From the NCBI RefSeq assembly GCF_014257025.1, contig NZ_JACMSF010000020.1:1-64000 (forward strand): 64,000 nt of DNA. The letters are read 5' to 3'. The DNA comes from Streptomyces cupreus (GTDB taxonomy: Bacteria; Actinomycetota; Actinomycetes; Streptomycetales; Streptomycetaceae). Made by a program: the position numbers and the translations under genes. Positions within the stretch are counted from its first letter, which is position 1. Each line of letters starts with the position of its first letter. Below the pieces are notes generated by a model, which saw only the letters and a list, made by a program, of their open reading frames with translations, was not told where the DNA came from and searched no databases. Shown piece after piece: positions 1 to 7,781 of the stretch.

Positions 1-1531
1 CACGCACCTGCCCCAGCCACTGGAGCGTCCGTCGGATGTCCGTCGCCATGGGGTGGGCGGGTCCGTGCAGGCGTTCCACGTCGTGCAGGAGGCGTACCAG
101 GGTGTCGTGGGCGGCGGGTCGGTCGCCGAGGGCGAGGAGGAGGTGGCCGATGCGGCGGCGGACGTCGTGGGCGAGCTCCGGGTCGCCGGCCACGTACTGG
201 TTCTCGTAGTACGGAAGCAGCGCCCGGTATTCCGTCAGTGCCGCCGCCGGGTCGCCGAGCTGCTCCAGGCACTGGGCCGCGTCGTAGCGGAAGCGCAGGG
301 ACTGGGGGTCGGCATGGCCGGCCTCGGCGGCGCGTTCGGCGGCAAGGGCGCGCAGGACGGGGAGCGCGCGCCGGTACTGGCCGTCGTCCATGAGCGTGGC
401 CGCGTACTGCTTGCGCAGGGTGCGCACGACCGGGGAGTTCTCGCCGTGCTGCTCGGCGGCGACCGGGAGGATCGCGCCGAGGATGTCGACGGCCTGGGTG
501 ATACGGCCCTCGCCGAGGAGGCGCTTGACCTCGTCGACGGCGCGGGCGACGTCCGGCTTCTCGGCGACCGGGGTGACCGGTGTGGCGGGGGCGGGCTGGG
601 GCGCGGGCGTGCGAGCGCGGTCCGGCCAGGGGGCGTGCGGGCGCAGGAACGGGCGCGTGGGGTCGAGGGGCGCCCCGGTGGGCATCCCGCGCGCGGGCAG
701 CAGCAGCGCCAGGTCCTCGTATACCTCCTGCGCGGACGCCGGACGGTGCTGCGGGTCCTTGGCGAGCAGGCGCAGGACCAGCGCTTCCAGTGCCTCGGGC
801 ACCTCGGGACGCATCCGGCGCACCGGCAGCGGCGGCTCGTACAGATGCCGGTGCAGCACACCGAGCGCCGTGGAGCCGGAGAACGGCACGTCGCCGCTGA
901 GGAGTTCATGCAGCAGCACACCGAGCGCGTACAGGTCGGTGTACGGGCCGACCGCGCCGCCCATCGCCTGCTCGGGCGCCATGTAGGCGGGCGAGCCGAT
1001 GGGTGTGCCGGTGTGGGTGAGGCGGGTGGTGTCGGCGTCCATGACGGAGGCGACGCCGAGGTCGAGAACGGTGACCGTGCCGTCCTGCTTCACCATCACA
1101 TTGCGCGGCTTGAGGTCGCGGTGGACGATCGGCACGGCGTGCACGGCGCTCAGCACGGCGCACAGTTGCGCGGCCACCGCGACCGCCCACTGCCAGGGGT
1201 ACGGGTCGTGCTCGGCGAGATGGTCGGACAGGTCCGCGCCGTCGACGTACTGCATGACGAGGAACAGCTCCTCGCCCTCGCTGCCCGCGTCATGCACGGT
1301 GACCAGACCGGGGTGGTCGACCTGCGCGGTCACCCGGCACTCGCGCACGAACCGACGGCGCAGTTCGTCCGCCTCCTGCCCCGCCACCTTGTCCGGGCGC
1401 AGCAGCTTCACCGCCACGCGCCGGTCGAGCCGTTGGTCGTACGCCGTCCAGACCTGGCCCATGCCGCCCTGCCCGATGAGCGTGGACAGTTCGTAACGGC
1501 CGGCGACGACACGCCCTGTCGTCACGGTCAC
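1..1531 (-). CDS. Serine/threonine protein kinase, 3' end beyond window
   Basis: Partial: the start lies at 1531 and the gene runs off the left edge. The N-terminal half is a Hanks-type kinase: glycine loop GQGGMG, VAVKLL with the ATP-binding Lys, the catalytic loop HRDLKPRN, and DLG in place of the usual DFG, followed by the activation-segment APE (YMAPEQ). After the kinase comes a Pro/Ala-rich linker and a helical region whose layout suggests TPR-like repeats; I see no transmembrane segment in the visible part. The GTG start shares four bases (GTGA) with the stop of the upstream membrane-protein gene, so the two are probably translationally coupled. A second in-frame GTG lies two codons downstream. 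Kinase identity is firm; the substrate is unknown. Confidence 0.93.
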   Translation of the reverse strand, partial: MTVTTGRVVAGRYELSTLIGQGGMGQVWTAYDQRLDRRVAVKLLRPDKVAGQEADELRRRFVRECRVTAQVDHPGLVTVHDAGSEGEELFLVMQYVDGADLSDHLAEHDPYPWQWAVAVAAQLCAVLSAVHAVPIVHRDLKPRNVMVKQDGTVTVLDLGVASVMDADTTRLTHTGTPIGSPAYMAPEQAMGGAVGPYTDLYALGVLLHELLSGDVPFSGSTALGVLHRHLYEPPLPVRRMRPEVPEALEALVLRLLAKDPQHRPASAQEVYEDLALLLPARGMPTGAPLDPTRPFLRPHAPWPDRARTPAPQPAPATPVTPVAEKPDVARAVDEVKRLLGEGRITQAVDILGAILPVAAEQHGENSPVVRTLRKQYAATLMDDGQYRRALPVLRALAAERAAEAGHADPQSLRFRYDAAQCLEQLGDPAAALTEYRALLPYYENQYVAGDPELAHDVRRRIGHLLLALGDRPAAHDTLVRLLHDVERLHGPAHPMATDIRRTLQWLGQVR

Positions 1532-2196
1532 CTTCCGCCCTCGTGGTCCCCGCCGCGGCCGTCGTGGTTGCGCAGATAGTCACTGAGCTCGTCGAGCTCG
1601 GCGCGCACCTGGTCGATACGCGCGGGTGCGGGCCGCTGCGGCGGCGGGGGCGCCGGTACGGGGCTGGGGGGCACGGCGTCCTGGGGCATCGGCGGACGAG
1701 GGGCCGCCGCCGGGTGCGGTGTCGGCGTGGGCGGCTGCTGCGCCAGGGGCTGCTGGACCGGCGTGGTCGTGTACGGCGCCGGCGGCTGCGGATAGCCGTA
1801 ACCGGCGGGCCCGTGCGGCGCGTGGATCGTCGTGGCCTGCGCCGGCGCGTAACCGCCGTACCGCTGGCGGCGCAGCGCGCTGTGGAAGCGGATGTCCATC
1901 ACCAGGAAGTACACGGAGCTGAACGCGCCGAGCAGCAGGACCGCGGCCAGCGCGATGTCCGACTTGACGTCGGTCTCCGGCACCGAACCGACCACCGCGA
2001 AACACGCGATGGACAACGGCAGGCTCACCCAGGCCAGCAGCCAGTCCGGCCAGCGTCCGCGCAGGATGGCCACCCTGAACAGCGGCACGCACGCGAGGAT
2101 CCCGCAGGACAGGAATCCGGCGGCGGCGAACAGCACGCGCAGGGAGATGACTGTTGCCTCGCTGCGGGTGGGCGGCGCCGCGCCGTGGCCGTACAT
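1528..2196 (-). CDS. Small integral membrane protein with Pro-rich cytoplasmic tail
   Basis: 222 residues. The ATG at 2196 is chosen because AGGAG lies 7 bases upstream and an extension further upstream has no signal. The first half has three hydrophobic segments (start VISLRVLFAAAGF; WLLAWVSLPLSIACF; IALAAVLLLGAF). The second half is a Pro/Gln/Ala-rich tail with a GYGYPQPP stretch, ending in a short helix (RAELDELSDYLRNH) that resembles phospholipid-binding or coiled-coil tails. The stop overlaps the start of the Ser/Thr kinase gene, so this protein may be a partner or substrate of the kinase; that is inference. No named family was recognised. Confidence 0.8.
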   Translation of the reverse strand: MYGHGAAPPTRSEATVISLRVLFAAAGFLSCGILACVPLFRVAILRGRWPDWLLAWVSLPLSIACFAVVGSVPETDVKSDIALAAVLLLGAFSSVYFLVMDIRFHSALRRQRYGGYAPAQATTIHAPHGPAGYGYPQPPAPYTTTPVQQPLAQQPPTPTPHPAAAPRPPMPQDAVPPSPVPAPPPPQRPAPARIDQVRAELDELSDYLRNHDGRGGDHEGGR

Positions 2197-2314
2197 GACT
2201 GCTCCTGGACCGGTTGGCCGATGGGACGAAGGAACGACAGAGTTCGAGCGTATAGGCCGACACGGACAACCGGTCCCGGGTTGTACCGAACCGTTGTTGT
2301 ACTGATCACTTCCC

Positions 2315-4594
2315 TCAGTCGGGAGCGACCGTCCCATCGGTCAGACCGTCGTACATCCCGCGCACGAGCTGGTCCCCGAGCCGGTTCGCGTGCCTGAGCG
2401 CCCGCTCGAACTCGTCGAGTGCGCGGAAGCGCGCGCCGTAGCGCCGCTGCTCGTCGAGCGGCAGCCGGGGCAGCTGGAGGCGGCGCACGTCCAGGCGCGT
2501 GGCGGTGGAGGCGTAACTGCTGGCCTGGCGGTTGTTGGCGGTGCCGCGCAGGAAGCCGGCGAGGAACCAGGAGTCGAGCGCCGTGCGATCGGGGCGCAGC
2601 AGCACGAGGTTGCGCCCCAGGGCGGCGCCCCCCGTCGCCTCGTCGATCACGCGCGCCATCGAGCCGCCGCCGAGCACCGGCACGACGACATCGCCCGGCT
2701 CCGTCAGCACCGGCTCCTCGTCGCTCTCGGGCAGTGTCCCCGAGGGGGCCGTCCCGGCGAGGACGTCATGGTCGGTGAGCACGGGCACACGCGCGTGGCC
2801 GCCGTTTCCGCCGGTACGCATCACCAGGGCTCCCCCGCGCGCGAGTTCACCGACGGTGGTGAGCGGCCAGCGCACGGGCCGAGCGCCCGCGGCGGGCGGC
2901 GGGGTGAGCTCGGCGGCGAGTCCCAGGGTTTCCCCCAGGCGCTCGCGCACGGCCGTGAGCTCCTCGGCGCCGTCGGCCGCGGTGGGGGGCGGCAGATGGC
3001 GGGCCGGGGCGAGGTCGACGTCGTCGTCGAGGAGTTCGATCACGGGCAGCGCGCGGGCCAGACCGGGCCGCTCGTCGAGGGTGCCGGTCCGGTCGAAGGC
3101 ATGCCAGGCGTCGAGCACGGCCTCCCGCACGGCCCGCCAGTCGGGCCCGCCACGCCCCTCCGTCGCGAACTGCCCGGCGTCCGCGAGCAACACCTCGGGC
3201 TGCGCCGGCGCCTTGTCGGGCCTGCGCAGCACCCACAGGTGCAGCGGGATGTTGTACGGCGGTGCAGCGCCGACCGGCAGCGCGACGACGGCGCGCAGCG
3301 CACCGCGCCGCAGCAGGTCGGCGCGGATCCGGCGGCCGGAGCGGCGGGAGGCGGCGGCAGGCGGCATGAGCAGCACGGCCGTACCGCCGTCCTTCAGGCG
3401 CGCGAGCGCGTGCTGCACCCAGGCCAGCTCGGACTCGTTGCGCGCCGGGAAGCCGTACTCCCAGCGGGGGTCGTAGGCGAGTTCGTCATGGCCCCAGTTG
3501 CGCTCGTTGAACGGCGGGTGACACAGGACGGCGTCGGCGCGCAGCTCCGGATACGCGTCGGCGCGCAGGGTGTCGCCGGCGGCGGCGCGCACGGTGGCCC
3601 GGGTGCGCAGGGCGAGCCGCAGCGCGGTGACGGCGGCGAGGTCGGGGGCGGTGTCCTGGGCGTACAGCTCCTGCTCGGGGCGGGGGGCGACGGCGCGCAG
3701 GAGGGCGCCGGTGCCGCAGGCCGGGTCGAGGGCGGTACGGGCCGGGCCGGCCAGGTCGGCCATGAGCCCGGCGAGTTCGGCGGGCGTGAGCGTGTACTGG
3801 CGCGGGTTGGCGTCGAGGTGCCGGCCGAGCAGGAACTCGAAGGCCTGGCGGGCGCCGCCCATCTCCGCGGCGAGCTCTGCGGCGCCGCGCAGGAGGGGGG
3901 CGGAGGGGAGGACTTCGGGGCCGGTGGGGGTGTGTACGGCGGGGGTGGTGTTCACAGGGGGTGGGGTGTTCACGGCGCCGGGGCGATTCACGGCACTGGG
4001 CGCGGTCGGGGCGATGGGGGTGTTCACAGCGCCCGACGGGTTCACGGAGCCCGGTTCGTTCACGGAGCCAGGCTCATTCACAGAGCCGCGTTCGTTCACA
4101 GCGACGCGGGACCTCGCTCCGCCACGCGAGTTCACAGCACCCGGCGAGTTCACAGCCGAACGCGAGTTCACAGCCGCCGCGCCCCTTCGCGCCGACGTCG
4201 CCCCGAACCGCGGTGCGAGCACCTGCTCCAGCGCCCCCGGCAGCATCGCCGCGAGCCGTTCGTCGGAGCCGGCGCTCACCTCCAGCCAGAGCGTGGGCCG
4301 GTCATGGATGAGCAGGAGCACACAGCCGGCGTGAGTGAGGGCGGTGACCGGACCTTCGGGATGTCCCGCGAGCTGCTGCCAGACCCGTTCGCGCAGCGGG
4401 ACTTCGGCGAGTTTGCCCTGGCGGCGGAGCCAGGCCTCGACCTCGGCGAGCGCGAAGGAGGGGCTGGTCTCGGTGCCGCCCACGGGCTTGGGGAAGTCGG
4501 CGTGCCGACGCCGCCAGTTGCTGACGGCGGCACGGCCGACGCCCGCGAGCCGGGCGATTCCGGCCGCGGTCACCTCTGTCGCATTGTCCTGCAC
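2315..4594 (-). CDS. HTH-domain N-6 DNA methylase with hexapeptide-repeat linker
   Basis: 759 residues from GTG 4594, preceded by GAGGGGAG. Domain order: a MerR/HTH-17-like helix-turn-helix (IARLAGVGRAAVSNWRRRH, about residues 12-35); a linker of hexapeptide repeats of the type VNxPGx (about residues 140-220); a HsdM/N-6 methylase domain with SAM motif I DPACGTG and catalytic motif IV written HPPF rather than the usual NPPF/NPPY; and a C-terminal region resembling an HsdS target-recognition domain (near ARVPVLTDHDV and QLPRLPLDEQRRYGARF). No restriction subunit is adjacent, so this looks like an orphan methylase or a DNA-binding regulator with a methylase fold. Asn to His in motif IV leaves catalysis uncertain. 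It is divergent from the secreted-protein gene at 4804. Confidence 0.85.
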   Translation of the reverse strand: MQDNATEVTAAGIARLAGVGRAAVSNWRRRHADFPKPVGGTETSPSFALAEVEAWLRRQGKLAEVPLRERVWQQLAGHPEGPVTALTHAGCVLLLIHDRPTLWLEVSAGSDERLAAMLPGALEQVLAPRFGATSARRGAAAVNSRSAVNSPGAVNSRGGARSRVAVNERGSVNEPGSVNEPGSVNPSGAVNTPIAPTAPSAVNRPGAVNTPPPVNTTPAVHTPTGPEVLPSAPLLRGAAELAAEMGGARQAFEFLLGRHLDANPRQYTLTPAELAGLMADLAGPARTALDPACGTGALLRAVAPRPEQELYAQDTAPDLAAVTALRLALRTRATVRAAAGDTLRADAYPELRADAVLCHPPFNERNWGHDELAYDPRWEYGFPARNESELAWVQHALARLKDGGTAVLLMPPAAASRRSGRRIRADLLRRGALRAVVALPVGAAPPYNIPLHLWVLRRPDKAPAQPEVLLADAGQFATEGRGGPDWRAVREAVLDAWHAFDRTGTLDERPGLARALPVIELLDDDVDLAPARHLPPPTAADGAEELTAVRERLGETLGLAAELTPPPAAGARPVRWPLTTVGELARGGALVMRTGGNGGHARVPVLTDHDVLAGTAPSGTLPESDEEPVLTEPGDVVVPVLGGGSMARVIDEATGGAALGRNLVLLRPDRTALDSWFLAGFLRGTANNRQASSYASTATRLDVRRLQLPRLPLDEQRRYGARFRALDEFERALRHANRLGDQLVRGMYDGLTDGTVAPD
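3950..4171 (-). repeat. 18-bp in-frame tandem repeat encoding VNxxGx hexapeptides
   Basis: Eleven copies of GTTCAC or ATTCAC (+ strand; GTGAAY on the coding strand) begin at 3950, 3968, 3986, 4022, 4040, 4058, 4076, 4094, 4130, 4148 and 4166, exactly in an 18-bp register with two positions missing. They encode Val-Asn pairs inside the linker of the methylase. All eleven Val codons are GTG. Two or three of the Asn codons are AAT, which is rare in such GC-rich DNA. An 18-bp period argues for a protein-level repeat rather than helically phased binding sites. Confidence 0.85.
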
Positions 4595-4675
4595 CGCCCG
4601 GCTCCCCTCGCCCGCCCGATTTCGCCTGCATCCGATCTGTGGCGTCGAGCATACCGACGTACGCAAGATCCGGGC

Positions 4676-4742
4676 ATTCACGCCCGTGTACATAAGCCAT
4701 CCCGTGAATCGTGTTGACTCGGTTCACAAGCTCTGGTCTTAT
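4676..4742. promoter_or_regulatory. Divergent promoter region with GTGAAY inverted repeats
   Basis: The intergenic DNA between the methylase and the secreted-protein gene carries ATTCAC (4676-4681), GTGAAT (4704-4709) and GTTCAC (4722-4727). The last two form an inverted repeat with a 12-base spacer. TTGACT (4714-4719) lies inside it and could be a -35 element for the rightward gene, with a weak -10 near 4737-4742 (TCTTAT). The same hexamer is repeated inside the methylase gene. A role as operator for the HTH protein is inference. Confidence 0.4.
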
Positions 4743-4803
4743 TGACCCATCGAACGAGCGACCGCCGGTGAAGGCGGTCGCCGCTCAGGGGAGGGGAACA
4801 GCC

Positions 4804-5484
4804 ATGGGCATGAAGGGCAAGGTCGCGCTGGGCGCCGTCGTGGGGATCGTCGTCATCGGCGCCGTGTCGGCGAACGCCGGAAGCGACGGCGGCAACTCCG
4901 GCGACAAGGGCTCTTCGGCATCCGCGGACCGCAGCACCGGTGGCGACAAGAAGAAGTCGGACGCGGCGGAAGTCGCCGAGAAGAAGGTCGCGTTCGAGGG
5001 GGACGGCGACTTCCAGGTCGGTTCGGACATCAAGCCCGGCACCTACCGCACCACCGGCAACACCGACGGCCTGTGCTACTGGGAGCGGGCCAAGGACTCG
5101 TCCGGCGAGATGGACTCGCTGCTGGCCAACGACAATGTGACCGGCACCAGTTACGTGACCATCAAGGCCACCGACAAGCTCTTCTCCTCCAGCGGCTGCG
5201 GCGACTGGGAGGCCGTCGACGAGAAGGCGAAGGGCTCCCGGGCCTCGAAGATGGCCGGCGACGCGGGCATGCTCAGAGTCGGCGTCGACATCGCGCCCGG
5301 CACCTACAAGTCCACCGGCAACACCGACGACTCCTGCTACTGGGAGCGCGCCAAGAACGCCGACCACTCGATCGACTCGATCATCGCCAACAACAACGTG
5401 ACCGGCACGGCCGTCGTCACCATCAGCGCCTCGGACGCCTACTTCAAGACGTCCGGCTGCCAGGACTGGAAGAAGTCCGCCTGA
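4804..5484 (+). CDS. Exported protein with duplicated Cys-containing domain
   Basis: 226 residues from the ATG at 4804, behind GGGGAGGGG. An N-terminal hydrophobic segment (start KVALGAVVGIVVIG) ends in SANA, a plausible signal-peptidase site or anchor. A Ser/Gly/Lys-rich linker follows, then two homologous domains of about 65 residues. Each has VGxDIxPGTY, GNTD, CYWERAK, NVTGT and a second Cys (SSGCGDW or TSGCQDW). The paired cysteines suggest one disulfide per domain. The repeat family was not identified; similar PGTY/CYWER modules occur in actinobacterial exported proteins. The gene is probably monocistronic and divergent from the methylase. Confidence 0.82.
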   Translation: MGMKGKVALGAVVGIVVIGAVSANAGSDGGNSGDKGSSASADRSTGGDKKKSDAAEVAEKKVAFEGDGDFQVGSDIKPGTYRTTGNTDGLCYWERAKDSSGEMDSLLANDNVTGTSYVTIKATDKLFSSSGCGDWEAVDEKAKGSRASKMAGDAGMLRVGVDIAPGTYKSTGNTDDSCYWERAKNADHSIDSIIANNNVTGTAVVTISASDAYFKTSGCQDWKKSA

Positions 5485-5637
5485 CCCAGGCCCCCGAGGC
5501 CACTCGTCGCCACGCGGGGCGCGGCACACCAACAGCACCGCCACGCCCCGCCCGCGTCGCCGCCCGCCGTGAGGGCGGCCCACCTCATCAGCTCACCTCA
5601 GCGCCCCCGCGCGCTTCGTCTTCATCGAGGAACCCTC

Positions 5638-6453
5638 ATGCGTCGTACCGCACTTGCCGCTCTCTGTCTCACCGCCGTCGCCACCATGGCCGTCACCGGC
5701 TGTCAGGGCGACGACAAGTCGGAGGGCAAGGCGAAGGACAAGCCCAACGCCGGCCAGTCGGACAAGGCCGGTCAGTCCAGCAAGCCGAAGGAAGCGTTCG
5801 CCGGACTGACCGGCGGGGAGATCGTCGACCGGGCGGTGAAGGCGACCAGCGGCGCCGACTCGTTCCGGATCAAGGGCGACATCCCCGACGAGGAGAGCGG
5901 CGGCACGATCTCCATGGACATGGCCCTCAACCGGAAGGGCGACTGTGCCGGCCACATCAGCATGGACGGCGAGGGCCGGGCCGATCTGATCAAGAGCGGC
6001 GACACGGTCTACATGAAGTACGACGAGGCCTTCCTGCGCGGCCAGAGCGAGGGCGAGTCCAAGGCGGAGGCCGACGCGGCGGTCGCGATGCTGGCCGGGA
6101 AGTGGACCAAGATGTCCGCCAAGGGCGCCGACGCCGAGGAACTCGCCGGCTTCTGCGACCTGAACACGATCCTCGGTGACGCCGCCGACGGCGAGTCGGA
6201 CGCCACCCGCGGCAAGACCACCACGGTCGACGGCACGCCCGCGATCACCCTGTACGAGAAGGACGGCAACGAGAAGGCCGGCAAGGAGAGCTTCACGATC
6301 TACGTCGCCACCGAGGGCGAGCCGTATGTGCTCAAGCTCGTCAGCACCACCCCCTCGGACCCCGGCTCGCTCTCCTTCAGCGACTACGACAAGCCGGTCC
6401 CGACGGACAAGCCCACCGGCGAGATCATCGACCTGGACGCGCTCGGCTCCTGA
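5638..6453 (+). CDS. Lipoprotein, LppX/LprG-like
   Basis: 271 residues. The ATG at 5638 is preceded by GAGGAA. The signal peptide is lipoprotein-type: two Arg, a hydrophobic core (LAALCLTAVATMAV) and the lipobox AVTGC. The mature part begins with a charged Lys/Asp/Ser-rich spacer and continues as a domain with pattern GEIVDRAVKATSGADSFRIKG, seen in mycobacterial LppX/LprAFG-type lipoproteins and their Streptomyces relatives, which have an open beta-sheet fold that binds lipids. The C-terminal part (TLYEKDG, YVATEGEPYVLKLV) fits this. The cargo is unknown. The gene is convergent with the HNH lipoprotein gene. Confidence 0.8.
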   Translation: MRRTALAALCLTAVATMAVTGCQGDDKSEGKAKDKPNAGQSDKAGQSSKPKEAFAGLTGGEIVDRAVKATSGADSFRIKGDIPDEESGGTISMDMALNRKGDCAGHISMDGEGRADLIKSGDTVYMKYDEAFLRGQSEGESKAEADAAVAMLAGKWTKMSAKGADAEELAGFCDLNTILGDAADGESDATRGKTTTVDGTPAITLYEKDGNEKAGKESFTIYVATEGEPYVLKLVSTTPSDPGSLSFSDYDKPVPTDKPTGEIIDLDALGS

Positions 6454-6507
6454 CCGCCCCGGTCCGGTCGTGCCACTGCTGAAGCGAGCCTGACGTTCGG
6501 GCGGGCG

Positions 6508-7278
6508 TCAGCCTCCGCACTGGCGCAGCATCATCTGCTTGTCGGGCGGTGTCACGGGCAGCTCGTACTTGAGCGAGACCTGGGCGAAGCGCACCGCGTA
6601 GGAGCAGCGGATCTGTTTGTTCGGGGGGAGCCAGGCGGCGGGGCCCGAGTCGCCCTTGGAGCTGTTGGTGGGTCCGTCGACCGGCATCAGGTTCAGCGGG
6701 TCGTTGGCGATGTCCTGGCGTTTGCCCTCGGTCCAGCGTGCGGCGCCCATCTGCCAGTCGTAGGAGAGCGGCATGACGTGGTCGATCTGGACCTCTGTGG
6801 CACGGGACTTGGTCCAGTCGATCGTCCTGCCCGTGTACGGGTCGTCCAGCCGCATCGACATCACCACGCAGTCCGAGCCGGACCGGAAGCGCAGGTCCTC
6901 GCCGTCCCGCTGGAGGAGGTCGTTGCGGGTGTCGCAGCCGTTGCGGGCGAACGGTATGCCGCCCGGGGCCGAGTCCATCCAGGCGTAGCCGAACTCGTCG
7001 CGGTCGTACCCGGTCCTGGGGCCGCGACCCTTGGTCGCCACCTTCTCGATCAGAGCCCGCGCCTCGGCCCGGTCGGCGTCGGAGGTGATGGCGGCCAGGC
7101 CCGGCTCGGTGCCGTCGGGGTTGTCCAGGGGGCTGACCGCACGGCCCGGGCCGGCGCCCTGGGCGGAGCCGGAAGCGGCGTCGTCCAGGGGCAGGTCGTC
7201 CAGGTCGTCGCAGCTCGTGAGTACGAGCACCATGCCGAGCACCGCGGCGGATGCCGCCGCCCCGCCCCTCAGACGCAT
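6508..7278 (-). CDS. Secreted HNH-family nuclease, lipoprotein
   Basis: 256 residues from ATG 7278; a GTG directly before it at 7281 is equally reachable from the GGGGAGGGG site. A lipobox (VLTSC) after a hydrophobic N-terminus predicts a membrane-tethered extracytoplasmic protein. The C-terminal half is the DUF1524/GmrSD-type HNH domain seen in many actinobacterial exported nucleases: IDHVMPLS with the metal-binding Asp-His pair, then NDPLNLMPVDGPTNSSKGD, which supplies the Asn and Lys. Two Cys pairs (CDTRN and SDCVV; IRCSY and RQCGG) may form disulfides outside the cell. Likely role: degradation of extracellular DNA, for nutrition or competition. Confidence 0.88.
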   Translation of the reverse strand: MRLRGGAAASAAVLGMVLVLTSCDDLDDLPLDDAASGSAQGAGPGRAVSPLDNPDGTEPGLAAITSDADRAEARALIEKVATKGRGPRTGYDRDEFGYAWMDSAPGGIPFARNGCDTRNDLLQRDGEDLRFRSGSDCVVMSMRLDDPYTGRTIDWTKSRATEVQIDHVMPLSYDWQMGAARWTEGKRQDIANDPLNLMPVDGPTNSSKGDSGPAAWLPPNKQIRCSYAVRFAQVSLKYELPVTPPDKQMMLRQCGG

Positions 7279-7433
7279 CACGCTGCGCCCCTCCCCTGCG
7301 TGCCGGTCCCGTACCGGTTTTCCGACCCCCCACGGTAGCGGCCGAGAGGTTCAGACCATACCGATCGAAAATGCGCATTCGTCGCATCAGCGGCGTATCG
7401 TCGGTTGGGAGTCACCTCCGGAAGGAGCTCTGG

Positions 7434-7619
7434 ATGGGCATCTTCGACAGATTCAAGAGCAACCGCGGAATGCAGGACAAAGCCAAGGACATGTCCGACA
7501 CCGCGGAGAAGAAGGTCAACGAGAAGACGGGCAACAAGTACGAGAGCCAGGTCGACGACGCGCAACGCAAGGCCGAAGGCGCGCTCGGCATGGACCGCGA
7601 CAAGCCCGGACAGCCATAA
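7434..7619 (+). CDS. Small MT0933/Rv0909-like antitoxin-family protein
   Basis: 61 residues from ATG 7434, preceded by a strong GGAAGGAG. It opens with MGIFDRFK and contains VNEKTGNKY and KAEGALG, the pattern of small, charged, helical proteins assigned to the MT0933-like antitoxin family; CsbD-like stress proteins look similar. No toxin gene is adjacent: the upstream neighbour is convergent and the downstream one is on the other strand. It is more likely a stand-alone small protein than half of a toxin-antitoxin module. An inverted repeat ATGCG-N7-CGCAT upstream (about 7370-7390) may be an operator. Confidence 0.7.
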   Translation: MGIFDRFKSNRGMQDKAKDMSDTAEKKVNEKTGNKYESQVDDAQRKAEGALGMDRDKPGQP

Positions 7620-7781
7620 GGCCGGAGACCCACGGAGGTCCTGAGACCCGCCGGACGGCATCCCCCGCGGGGGCGTGCTCCGCCGGGTTCCCCGAACCAT
7701 CCTGGAAACAGAAGCCGTCCGATAGACCCACCACCCGCGGGCGGCTTCGCCTGTTCGAAACCGCTGCACCACCGCGCGCCT

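Noticed and set aside
3950..4171. Iterons or a CRISPR-like array
   Set aside because: Repeats are in frame inside a good gene and encode a hexapeptide; no origin or cas features are nearby.
2315..4594. Complete restriction-modification or BREX/Pgl system
   Set aside because: Only the methylase is present; flanking genes are kinase/membrane protein and an exported protein, with no nuclease or helicase.
7434..7619. Toxin-antitoxin module
   Set aside because: No toxin gene is adjacent to the MT0933-like gene; family naming alone is not enough.
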